DNA of 64,000 nt from Thalassolituus sp. UBA1087 (GTDB lineage Bacteria > Pseudomonadota > Gammaproteobacteria > Pseudomonadales > Oceanobacteraceae), in contig DCCG01000010.1 in NCBI GenBank assembly GCA_002314145.1, positions 1 to 64,000 of the forward strand, written 5' to 3'. The notes under the pieces were generated by a model. The model made no database searches. It was not told the origin of the DNA and saw only the letters and a list, made by a program, of their open reading frames with translations. Positions 27,002 through 34,751 of this stretch are shown piece by piece. Both the position numbers and the translations under genes were made by a program. Within the stretch, counting starts at the first letter, position 1; the number at the start of each line of letters is the position of its first letter.

Positions 27002-27024
27002 GGGGTCAGCATTGATCTGACCCC
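27002..27024. repeat. GGGGTCAG palindrome, REP-like
   Basis: GGGGTCAG (27002-27009) pairs with CTGACCCC (27017-27024) across a seven-base loop, between qhpB and the regulator gene. No T-run follows on the minus strand. Such GGGGTCAG hairpins recur in gammaproteobacterial intergenic regions as REP-type sequences. It may partly terminate the transcript after qhpB or stabilise the qhpADCB message. Confidence 0.5.
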
Positions 27025-27074
27025 GGACAGAGTCCGCCACTCAGTAAAAAGTGCCGGTCTAAGTGAGCAGGTTA

Positions 27075-28220
27075 TCAGCGGATGAATACCTGCGCTGTGC
27101 TGGGCGAAATATCGCCGCCGGGCAGCGGGATATCATTGGTTTTCTCCAGCGTTTCAGCATCGTACACAGCAACGTCGTTGAAGGTGCCACCCAGATATAC
27201 CTTGGAGCCGGCGTGGTTCATGGCAACCGTGTAATAGCTGTGCTCAAGATCCGCCGATTTCACCAGCTTCTGTTCTTTAATATCGTACTTGGCCAGATGG
27301 TTCAGCACACCAAACATGATGTTCGGATCAGCCGGTGAACGCATACCGGTGAAGTAGATTTCAGTGAACTCAGCAAAATCCCGGGTTTCGGTTTCACCGG
27401 TTTCCAGATCCACATTAAAGTAACCCCACAGCCAGGTGGCGGTGTTCATATCGTACGTCTCGTCGGTGAACTTAGCCGTCGAGTAGAGGATGGTGAACTC
27501 GTTCTGTGGCGTCTGGATCGGCCATACGTTCAGTACATCCGGTGGCGCATACAGCGGGCGCTCCCAGTTGCGTGACGGAATGGCCACATCCACTTTGCCG
27601 CTGGTTACGTCCATTTTGTAGATATCAGCACCGGCCATATACAGGGTGCCGTCATCCGCTACCTGCATCACCGAGATCTGACGCGGAACCTCAAAGGTAC
27701 GTACCGGCTTGGCATCCTTACCGGAAGCGGTGTCATACACAGCCAGGCGTGGTTCCATGGCTTCGTAATGGTCGGCGTACAGTTTGGTTGGCGTCTGGAT
27801 GGTGTACAGCTCTTTACCGTCCGGGCTCAGGGCCATGGAGTACAGGGTTTTGGCGCGCTCATCCGGGGCCTGAGACATATCGGCGCTGAACACCACATCA
27901 CAGCTGTCGAGATTGACTGCATAAATCTTTTCGTAGTGATCAGTCAGCATGTAAGCGGTGACATGATCCGGAGCGATCTGCAGTGTGCCCGGTCCGAAAT
28001 CCCCGGGCACATCACAGCTTTTGATCAGCGCCTCAGACTCCAGATCAATCACATGCATCTGGCTCGGGCGGTTGGAAACCACCATATATTCATGACCCTG
28101 TTCCAGCGTCACCTTTGTTGCTTCCGCCGCTTCCGGTTTGGCGTCTTCTTTACAGCCAGTCAGACCGGCCACCGCACTGACCGCCAGCAGGGGCAGCAGC
28201 GCTTTATTTGTCATCTTCAT
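27075..28220 (-). CDS. qhpB: Quinohaemoprotein amine dehydrogenase beta subunit QhpB
   Basis: Periplasmic seven-bladed beta-propeller subunit, 381 aa. YVTN-like blade sequences are seen in MVVSNRPSQMHVIDLESEAL, LYSMALSPDGKELYTIQTPT and AMNHAGSKVYLGGTFNDVAVYDAETLE. The signal peptide ends in LTGC (Cys23) followed by KEDAKPEAAEA, a lipobox, which suggests the subunit may be lipid-anchored. In well-studied QHNDH the beta subunit is soluble. Start ATG 28220 follows GGAG. It lies 17 bases after qhpC. Confidence 0.9.
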   Translation of the reverse strand: MKMTNKALLPLLAVSAVAGLTGCKEDAKPEAAEATKVTLEQGHEYMVVSNRPSQMHVIDLESEALIKSCDVPGDFGPGTLQIAPDHVTAYMLTDHYEKIYAVNLDSCDVVFSADMSQAPDERAKTLYSMALSPDGKELYTIQTPTKLYADHYEAMEPRLAVYDTASGKDAKPVRTFEVPRQISVMQVADDGTLYMAGADIYKMDVTSGKVDVAIPSRNWERPLYAPPDVLNVWPIQTPQNEFTILYSTAKFTDETYDMNTATWLWGYFNVDLETGETETRDFAEFTEIYFTGMRSPADPNIMFGVLNHLAKYDIKEQKLVKSADLEHSYYTVAMNHAGSKVYLGGTFNDVAVYDAETLEKTNDIPLPGGDISPSTAQVFIR

Positions 28221-28237
28221 AATTCGTCTACTCCACC

Positions 28238-28564
28238 TTATTTTTTATCGTCCGGGAACACGGTACCCAGGTTGCGCCAGTCGTCTTTGGTGCTGGCGGT
28301 TTTATCGTCCCAGTCCGGGTAGGTGTTCATCATGTCCGGCACCTGCGCCGGCCACCAGCAGGGGTCCGAGCAGCCATACAGGTCGGCTTCCATGGGTTGG
28401 CACAGGGAGGCAACACCACCGAAGGCATCAATTTCCCAGCCCGGATCAAAGGTTGCCGCGCAACCCATCACCGAGTTCATAGCCACCACGTCTTCAACTT
28501 TGTCTTCTTCCGCAGCTTTGCTGAGAAGCTGCGCCTTATTGTTAATCGCTTTTAAATGTTTCAT
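28238..28564 (-). CDS. qhpC: Quinohaemoprotein amine dehydrogenase gamma subunit QhpC (CTQ precursor)
   Basis: Small catalytic subunit, 108 aa, carrying the cysteine tryptophylquinone cofactor. With a 28-residue leader removed, every residue known from the Paracoccus enzyme lines up: Cys7-Glu16, Cys27-Asp33 and Cys41-Asp49 (Cys-Asp/Glu thioether pairs) correspond to C35-E44, C55-D61 and C69-D77, and the CTQ pair Cys37-Trp43 corresponds to C65-W71. The leader (MKHLKAINNKAQLLSKAAEE onward) has no export signal, as expected for a protein sent out by QhpF. I start at ATG 28564, one base after the qhpD stop. The longer in-frame upstream extension overlaps qhpD and is not needed. Confidence 0.95.
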   Translation of the reverse strand: MKHLKAINNKAQLLSKAAEEDKVEDVVAMNSVMGCAATFDPGWEIDAFGGVASLCQPMEADLYGCSDPCWWPAQVPDMMNTYPDWDDKTASTKDDWRNLGTVFPDDKK

Positions 28565-28565
28565 C

Positions 28566-30011
28566 TCAACTCGCCCTCCGCGGCGAAATGTATTGGTCAA
28601 TGAAGGCGGGGTTTTTGGCCATAATCCGGCTGTATACCTGGATGCCGAAATCAACCCAGTCCCTCATCAGATCGCAGTAGTGATACGTTGGATGCGCAGG
28701 ATCCCCATAACGGGCATAGCTTTCGTGATAGCAGCCGCCGGAGCACAGATTACGGATACGGCAGGTCGAGCAGCCGGTGTCTGTGCGGTCGAGGCGCTGT
28801 GACAGGAATTCGCCCAGCTCCACCTTCTGTACGCCGGTTTTTACATCGCCGAAGGTCGGCAGATCGGAACCGGTGAAACGGTGGCAGAGGTTGAGTCCGC
28901 CTTCGTGATCCACGGCCAGCATTTTTAATCCCGCGCCACAGGGCAGGGATTTTTTGTGGCCTTCGTGCAGATCGGTAATCAGCTGATGCATATTGGAGAA
29001 ACCGATATTACGGTGCTCCAGTGCCGCTTCGAGGTATTTCTCCCCGAGCTGCTTCATACCGTTGAAGACGTCGATCAGCTCTTCCCCGGTGAGGTTAAAG
29101 CTGGCGATGTCACCGGAAGTGACCGGCGCAAAGCCGACTTCCGAAAAGCCCATCTCGTTAAACAGGTGATCCCAGATTTCTTCAACCTGAGTGGTGCCAC
29201 GGGTCAGGGTGACGCGCGCGCCGACCGGACGGGAGCTGTAACGCTCCAGCAGCCGCCGTGCTTTTTTGCGCACCACGTCATACGTACCCTGACCACCGAC
29301 GGTGATGCGGTTTTTATCGTGAATGGCTTTCGGGCCGTCCATGCTGATCGACAGGCCGAATCTGTGTTCGTTGAGCCAGTCGGTGATTTCATCAGTCAGC
29401 AGGGTGGCATTGGTGGTCATCACGTAATCCACACGTTTGCCCAGTTCCGCAAAGCGCGCATCACAGTAATCCACTACATCCATAATCAGCTTGCGGTTGC
29501 TGAGCGGTTCGCCGCCGAAGAACACCACGTTGTAGAGGTCTTCATCCGGTGATTCGCGCAGCAGCATTTCCACGGAATCGATGGCGGTCTGCAGCTCCAT
29601 GCGGCGACCGGCCGACGGCGTATCCAGATCTTCTTTGTAGCAGTAGGTGCAACTCAGGTTGCAGCCGGTATTCACGTTCAGCACCACGGTAGAAAGCGGG
29701 AAGCTTTCAACTTTATTCACCGGGCTTTCCGCGCTCAGCGGGCGGCCATCACTGACCAGTTCCAGCGCGATCAGCTCGGCGATGGTTTCCTGAATGTCTG
29801 CCACATCAAAGGTCTGGCGCAGTGTCGTCACCAGTTCTTCTGCACTGGTGCTGCCGCCAATTTGAGAACCTTTGCGTAAGGTATCGATAATATCCGCGGT
29901 CAGCTCGTCCATATTGAACAGCGAGCTGGTCGGGATATGGAACAGCAGACGATTACCTTCCACCATCACTTCATGCAGGTTGTGTTCGTTCAGGTTGAAA
30001 TAAGCACCCAT
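28566..30011 (-). CDS. qhpD: Radical SAM/SPASM thioether-forming enzyme QhpD
   Basis: Cytoplasmic radical SAM enzyme, 481 aa, that makes the three Cys-to-Asp/Glu thioether crosslinks in QhpC. The radical-SAM cluster is C117-x3-C121-x2-C124 in NTGCNLSCTYCYKED. The GGEP motif is in VFFGGEPLSNRKL. The SPASM region has CGAGLKML and the C-terminal cysteine cluster TGCSTCRIRNLCSGGCYHE, for auxiliary iron-sulfur clusters. An N-terminal segment of about 100 residues resembles a peptide-recognition domain. It precedes its substrate gene qhpC with a single base between them. Confidence 0.95.
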   Translation of the reverse strand: MGAYFNLNEHNLHEVMVEGNRLLFHIPTSSLFNMDELTADIIDTLRKGSQIGGSTSAEELVTTLRQTFDVADIQETIAELIALELVSDGRPLSAESPVNKVESFPLSTVVLNVNTGCNLSCTYCYKEDLDTPSAGRRMELQTAIDSVEMLLRESPDEDLYNVVFFGGEPLSNRKLIMDVVDYCDARFAELGKRVDYVMTTNATLLTDEITDWLNEHRFGLSISMDGPKAIHDKNRITVGGQGTYDVVRKKARRLLERYSSRPVGARVTLTRGTTQVEEIWDHLFNEMGFSEVGFAPVTSGDIASFNLTGEELIDVFNGMKQLGEKYLEAALEHRNIGFSNMHQLITDLHEGHKKSLPCGAGLKMLAVDHEGGLNLCHRFTGSDLPTFGDVKTGVQKVELGEFLSQRLDRTDTGCSTCRIRNLCSGGCYHESYARYGDPAHPTYHYCDLMRDWVDFGIQVYSRIMAKNPAFIDQYISPRRAS

Positions 30012-30035
30012 AATCTTCTCCTCGTTGCATCCACC

Positions 30036-30097
30036 GGAGGCGTTCGCCTCCGCTTCTCAGCCCTTCTGTTTACCCGGTGTTTCTGTTCAGTCCGGGT
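30036..30097 (-). promoter_or_regulatory. Two hairpins between qhpA and qhpD
   Basis: GGAGGCG/CGCCTCC (30036-30051, tight loop) and ACCCGG/CCGGGT (30072-30097) both lie in the 109-base gap between the qhpA stop and the qhpD start. Neither is followed by a T-run on the minus strand. They could protect the qhpA message end or set a lower expression level for the maturase than for the structural subunit. Confidence 0.45.
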
Positions 30098-30120
30098 TAA
30101 CAGTTCAGGGCGGCGGTTTG

Positions 30121-31701
30121 TTATGGAATCGGAGGGGTGTTCCAGCGCTGAACGGTGACGATCAGTTCAGCTTCGGCTTCAACACTGCTGTCGCCGTCGG
30201 TCACGGTGCCCACAACGGTCAGGTGACCGGCGTTGTTGGTGGACATCTTACGGTCCGGGTTAGGACCAGCACCGGCCGGAGAGAACACGCCGTTGTCGCT
30301 CAGGGTTCCGGCGTACTTCAGATCTTCATCCGCAGCAGCCTGCTCGTCGAACGCTTTCGCTGTCCAGCTGGCTGGCATGAAACCAATGCGGAAGTCGTCG
30401 TCAGTTCCGGCTTTGCCATCTTTACCGGCCGCCCAGGCTTCGGCATCGAAGCGTGCTTCCACCGGTGCAGTGGAACCACCGTTACCACCAACACGGGCAA
30501 CCGCGAATTCAGGCACGACTTTGACCGCCGCCACAGAAGAGTAAACCGCCAGCTCAGCACCTGACGTGGTACCAACAGCAACCGTGTTGACGCCTTCAGC
30601 CTTACCGGCTTTGGCCAGCACTTTGATCAGGTTATCGGAAGATTTCAGCACCTTAACCACAGCCACGCCCTTACCCAGCGAGGGTTCGCCGCTCAGGTTG
30701 GCCCCCACTATCGTGAGTTCGGTTTCGGTGCCGGCTTTGATGTAAGCAGGCTGTACCGCCAGCACTCTGGCTTTGCCGCTTTCAACTGCGGCGGTGATGT
30801 CCATGCCACGGCTGTCGTCGTCGGCAGAGTACATACGGCCGGTCATGGTGCCGTCCTGTACGGCAAACACCTGACGCATGGTTTCGTCGCCGACTTTAAT
30901 GCTGGCGCGCCACTCATAACCGGTATACACGATGGCAGAACCTTCACCTGTCAGCGGGGTGCCGTCAGCAAATGCGCCTTCCAGCGCCACGGCGTACATA
31001 TCGTCGCCTTCTTTTTCGGTCACGGTCATCACCGCGTGCAGATCGCCTTTGGCTGGCATATGGCCGGCCACGGACCAGCTGCCGACCACGGCTTCATCAC
31101 CGGCTTTCAGCCATTCGCTCCAGGCTGTGGATTCCAGCGGCTGTTGTTTGCCTAACATAGGCACCATCTGCTCTTTAACGATTGGCCACCAGTCACGGTC
31201 ACGGGCCAGTGCGTGATATTCGATGGTCGGATACTGACCGATGTGGAAATTCGCCAGATGCATCCATTCGGATTCAGGGCGGTGCTGCAGTTTGACCCGG
31301 GCCCCGGAATGGCAGCGCGCGCACATTTCGGTGAACAGGCCGGATTCAAACTCTTCGTGGGTGTTCATACGCTGTTCCAGCGCATAGCGGTAGCCTTCGG
31401 TTTCTGACGGCGCCAGCCCCTGGGTATCGGCCAGGTATTTCATCACCGTGGCGCGCTCTTCAGAACTGATCTCCAGACCGTGCATCACCTGCATGCGGCC
31501 GATGGTGCCTAACCAGCCTTCCGGCGTTTTACGCATGTGGCTGATACGGCTCCAGCTGGTGTCCGATTCTTTGGCGTGGCACGCCACACACTTGTCATTG
31601 ATGATGCTGACCGCATCACCTTCCGCAACCGCACTCTGGCTCGCCACTGACAGAGCAGTCAGCAGGCCAAGGCCCAGCGGTTTAAGTAACTTATTGTTCA
31701 A
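30121..31701 (-). CDS. qhpA: Quinohaemoprotein amine dehydrogenase alpha subunit QhpA (di-haem)
   Basis: Periplasmic di-haem cytochrome c subunit, 526 aa. A signal peptide (MNNKLLKPLGLGLLTALSV, cleavage near AVA) is followed by two haem c motifs, C38-V-A-C41-H42 and C127-A-R-C130-H131. The remainder is beta-sandwich sequence (for example VLAVQPAYIKAGTETELTIV, an IPT/TIG-like segment). Electrons from amine oxidation at the CTQ pass through these haems to an external acceptor such as a cytochrome c or cupredoxin. It is the first gene of the operon, and its leader carries a 25-base duplication. Confidence 0.95.
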   Translation of the reverse strand: MNNKLLKPLGLGLLTALSVASQSAVAEGDAVSIINDKCVACHAKESDTSWSRISHMRKTPEGWLGTIGRMQVMHGLEISSEERATVMKYLADTQGLAPSETEGYRYALEQRMNTHEEFESGLFTEMCARCHSGARVKLQHRPESEWMHLANFHIGQYPTIEYHALARDRDWWPIVKEQMVPMLGKQQPLESTAWSEWLKAGDEAVVGSWSVAGHMPAKGDLHAVMTVTEKEGDDMYAVALEGAFADGTPLTGEGSAIVYTGYEWRASIKVGDETMRQVFAVQDGTMTGRMYSADDDSRGMDITAAVESGKARVLAVQPAYIKAGTETELTIVGANLSGEPSLGKGVAVVKVLKSSDNLIKVLAKAGKAEGVNTVAVGTTSGAELAVYSSVAAVKVVPEFAVARVGGNGGSTAPVEARFDAEAWAAGKDGKAGTDDDFRIGFMPASWTAKAFDEQAAADEDLKYAGTLSDNGVFSPAGAGPNPDRKMSTNNAGHLTVVGTVTDGDSSVEAEAELIVTVQRWNTPPIP

Positions 31702-31737
31702 GGTAAGACCTCCTCATCCGGTCACTGCGATGACGGC

Positions 31738-31780
31738 CCGGGTGTCACGTAAAATGGCTACTCCGGGTGTCACGTAAAAT
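31738..31780 (-). repeat. 25-base tandem duplication in the qhpA leader
   Basis: CCGGGTGTCACGTAAAAT occurs at 31738-31755 and 31763-31780, with a repeat period of exactly 25 bases. Both copies lie between the candidate sigma-54 promoter and the qhpA start, so they would be in the 5' untranslated leader. Confidence 0.8.
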
Positions 31781-31800
31781 AATCTCAGCGCAGAAAAGGA

Positions 31801-31816
31801 ATCAGAGTCCGTGCCA
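31801..31816 (-). promoter_or_regulatory. Candidate sigma-54 promoter for qhpA
   Basis: On the minus strand TGGCAC (31816-31811) is followed by five bases and CTGAT (31805-31801). The -24 element is perfect. The -12 element has GA instead of the usual GC, at the right GG-N10 spacing. The nearby sigma-54 activator gene makes the site worth noting. An inverted pair AGCTGT/ACAGCT at 31880-31902, with 11 bases between, lies 64-91 bases upstream of the -24 element and could be the activator site. Confidence 0.45.
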
Positions 31817-32168
31817 TTGTTATTTTTTTATTATTTTTCAATAACTTAGAATTAATAAGTGAAACTATAAACAGGCGTTAGCTGTAAAAATTCGCGACAG
31901 CTGTTTCAGGCTGAGACACGGCCACCAGCCACCAGCCACCAGGGGCGATTGTTTAGCCAACCAGACTATTCACCCTGTTCAGCCGGATTTATTGCCCTCA
32001 GATAATCAATGATGGGGAATGCCGGCCATTACCGCGGCAAAGCTAACATTAGCGCCCGGGTTTCATATAAATTTCTTATGCTGTTGTTTAGACTCAGACA
32101 ATCCCTCTGGTCTGTTGCAAACAGCAGACTAATAAATATATTAATCAATAATCGGAATGGAAATTCCT
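31817..32168. other. Divergent intergenic region upstream of qhpA
   Basis: An A+T-rich block at about 31815-31870 and the inverted repeat at 31880-31902 lie on the qhpA side. GCCACCA is repeated three times head to tail at 31921-31941. The rest contains no gene that I can see and presumably carries the promoter of the 32169 gene. Confidence 0.4.
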
Positions 32169-33182
32169 ATGCGATCACATAGCCTTTTCTCACTGCTTAC
32201 CCTTGTTATTTCTTTAACCTGTGTGTCTGCCGTTCAGGCGGCCGAAGAAAGTCTGCTGGCGGTGTACTGTCAGAAAGACACTACCGGCGCAGATATTCTT
32301 TTGGACGGCAAAGTGGTTGCCACCTGTGATCAGGAAGGGCCCCGGGTGCGTAAGATCGTGATGATCAGCGCCGGCGCCCATACCCTGGATGTCGTCAAAA
32401 CCTACGGCAAAGAATATGAGCAGCGCTTCACCAGTCAGATCAACGCCGTAGCCGGGCAGCCACTGCAGGTACGGGCTTCGCTGCCACCCAAAACCATCAC
32501 GGAATACGGCCGTCAGATGGCTGCCAAACGTGAACAGGAAGCGCGGCTGGCAGCTGAAAAAGAACTGTTTGAACATCATCTGGCACTGGCACGCAAAGGC
32601 AATATCAAATCCATCAACAGCGTGATCGCCGCCTACCGTACCGGCACAGGGACAGAAGCCAGCCCAGAGAAAGCCAATGAGTGGCGTGAACAACTGGCCG
32701 CCGTGCAAAAAGCACAGCAGGAAAAACAGGAGCGTGAACAATTCGCCACGACCCTGCAAAAAGCGGAAAGTACTGACCTTGACAGCGCACAGCGTCTGGA
32801 TGCCATTGAAAAACTGATCAGCTATTACCGCAGGGGTTATGGCACCCGCGCCAGTGAGCAACAGGCCGACGCCTGGGAAGAGAAACGCAAAGACATTGCG
32901 CAGCAGATGGTACGCGAAGGTAAACTGGCTGCCGCACAAAAGGAAATGGACAACGTTATTTATTTCCCCTTTGTACGCAGCGCACCGGCGGTCTTTGAAC
33001 AGGGCGGAGCAGACTCCGCCAGTTATTTCACCCTGCTGCCACTGGCCACTGCCATGGATATTGTGTCACTGCCCTACACCTTCAGTGAGCACACCAGTGC
33101 CGCGATGAAAATAAAAGATGCCCAAAGCCACGCCACCCGCTGGGCCAAACCCGATTCCATGATCGCCCAGGCGTTCGACTGA
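32169..33182 (+). CDS. Exported protein with PEGA-like and Sel1-like segments, function unknown
   Basis: Periplasmic or envelope protein of 337 aa, not assignable to a known function. I start at ATG 32169, giving the signal peptide MRSHSLFSLLTLVISLTCVS with cleavage near VQA-AEE. Residues about 20-95 look like a PEGA or Ig-like domain (GADILLDGKVVATC). A charged helical middle carries two related segments ending in AYRTGTGTEASPEKANEWRE and YYRRGYGTRASEQQADAWEE, similar to degenerate Sel1 repeats. The C-terminal TLLPLATAMDIVSLPYTF recalls YceK-like lipoproteins. It is followed 15 bases later by an Lnb-like gene on the same strand. Confidence 0.75.
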   Translation: MRSHSLFSLLTLVISLTCVSAVQAAEESLLAVYCQKDTTGADILLDGKVVATCDQEGPRVRKIVMISAGAHTLDVVKTYGKEYEQRFTSQINAVAGQPLQVRASLPPKTITEYGRQMAAKREQEARLAAEKELFEHHLALARKGNIKSINSVIAAYRTGTGTEASPEKANEWREQLAAVQKAQQEKQEREQFATTLQKAESTDLDSAQRLDAIEKLISYYRRGYGTRASEQQADAWEEKRKDIAQQMVREGKLAAAQKEMDNVIYFPFVRSAPAVFEQGGADSASYFTLLPLATAMDIVSLPYTFSEHTSAAMKIKDAQSHATRWAKPDSMIAQAFD

Positions 33183-33197
33183 ACCTCAGCACGTCTT

Positions 33198-34727
33198 ATG
33201 CCGGCGTCTGCACGTTTCATCCTGCTCAGCCTGATACTGCTTGTGTTGTCAGGCTGCTCGTCACTGGCCAGAGGCCCGGTGACGCAGACATCTGCTGCAA
33301 AGCAACAGCCGGACGAACGTTTCCGTGACGTCAGTCGTCTGGTGGAGGCCGGGCCACCGGCCGACACCCGGCAACTGAACCGGCATTACCGGCAACAGCA
33401 CCGGGCATGGTCTGAACAGACCCGTTACGCCTGCCATTACCCTGTGTATGCCGGGTATTTTGCCCGCCGTTTTGCAACCCCGGCCGATTTTTCAGCTTGT
33501 TCCGCAACGGTACCTTTTTACCTGTTTAATCCCCGCAATGGCGGCGAGCTGCGCTGGCTGAAGCCGGGCTCCGTGAGCAGCATCCATCTGTTATTTTCCA
33601 GTCAGGGCGAAGCCCTGCAATCCTCTTTCGGACACATCGCCCTGCGCCTGATTGTCTGCCCGGATACTGATGCACAAGCCGGCGTGCACTGTGACCGCAA
33701 CCTGCAGCAACACATGGTACTGGGTTTTATGGGGCGTATTGATGAGCTGAAAATGAACCCGCTCAAAGGGGTATTCGGAGGCTATGATGCGCACCTGATG
33801 GCGTTCGATTTCATGGAAATTTACCGCACCAACACGCTTTACGATAACCGCAATATGATCTCGTTACCGCTCAGACTGGAGGCGGATGAGATTGAACAGA
33901 TCGTACGTGAACTGGCAGAAGTGCACTGGCGTTACCGGGGAGATTACCGTTTTTTCACCAATAATTGCGCTACGCTGCTGCAGGATACTCTCAGCCAGCT
34001 GATAGCTGACTACGACGGCAATGCGGCCCTGAAGGATGGCTTTATACGTCCGGATAGTTTTTTCCGGGCGATTAAAAACAGTCCGCTGGCAGACAGCAGC
34101 GTACTGCAGGATCTGCAGCAGGCCGAGCGCGATGGCTATTACTTTTCCTCCAATATTCCTTATTACCGCCAGGCCCTGAAGCTGGTCAACCAACACCGCT
34201 CCTTATCTCCGGCCACCAGTCTGGATGCTTACCTGCGGGCTCCGGCTACCCAGCGTCTGGTGGCTATTGTCAAAGACCCACAGCTGTTACAGACGATTAA
34301 AAGCGATGACTATATCCGCGATGCTCAGCTGTTGCTGGAAGAATACGTGCTGCTTAAACGGGAGCGGCAATTAAATGATGCCATCACACGCTATCTGGCG
34401 TCTTCCGATATTGATGCGGTTTTCCGGCGTGCCAGAGCGAGTCTGCAACAGCAGCAGAAGACAGACACCATAGACTTTTTACAGCGCTGTTATCTGCTGC
34501 CGATGCAACACATGCTGGCCCGTTTACCGAGAGCCGACGGTATGCCGGATGACGCCTTTCTGAAGGACTTTGTACCCGCCCAGCGCTGTACCGACCCGGG
34601 CATGCGGGAAGAGATCCGTCAGACGTTTAATCAGTTAATGCCAGCGGATAATCCGCTGCGTCAGGAGTCATCACGGCTGGCCCGCGAGATATCCCTGACC
34701 ATGAAAAATATAACCACCCTGCAATAA
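33198..34727 (+). CDS. Lipoprotein with Lnb/DUF4105-like domain
   Basis: Envelope lipoprotein of 509 aa. The signal peptide ends in LVLSGC. The core has the DUF4105/Lnb periplasmic-domain marks: PGSVSSIHLLFSSQGEALQ, then SSFGHIALRLIVC with the conserved His, a long insertion, ENRNMISLPL-like DNRNMISLPLRL, and FFTNNCATLLQDTLSQL with the conserved Cys of the papain-like fold. Some DUF4105 proteins (Lnb of Bacteroides) modify lipoprotein N-termini. Whether this shorter gammaproteobacterial form does so is not known. The C-terminal 200 residues are helical and unrecognised. It appears to be co-transcribed with the genes on both sides. Confidence 0.78.
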   Translation: MPASARFILLSLILLVLSGCSSLARGPVTQTSAAKQQPDERFRDVSRLVEAGPPADTRQLNRHYRQQHRAWSEQTRYACHYPVYAGYFARRFATPADFSACSATVPFYLFNPRNGGELRWLKPGSVSSIHLLFSSQGEALQSSFGHIALRLIVCPDTDAQAGVHCDRNLQQHMVLGFMGRIDELKMNPLKGVFGGYDAHLMAFDFMEIYRTNTLYDNRNMISLPLRLEADEIEQIVRELAEVHWRYRGDYRFFTNNCATLLQDTLSQLIADYDGNAALKDGFIRPDSFFRAIKNSPLADSSVLQDLQQAERDGYYFSSNIPYYRQALKLVNQHRSLSPATSLDAYLRAPATQRLVAIVKDPQLLQTIKSDDYIRDAQLLLEEYVLLKRERQLNDAITRYLASSDIDAVFRRARASLQQQQKTDTIDFLQRCYLLPMQHMLARLPRADGMPDDAFLKDFVPAQRCTDPGMREEIRQTFNQLMPADNPLRQESSRLAREISLTMKNITTLQ

Positions 34728-34751
34728 TCAAAAAGCATCCGGGGGAATAGT

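Noticed and set aside
31921..31941. CRISPR-like array from GCCACCA repeats
   Set aside because: The unit is seven bases, head to tail without spacers, and no cas genes are present. It is a simple microsatellite.
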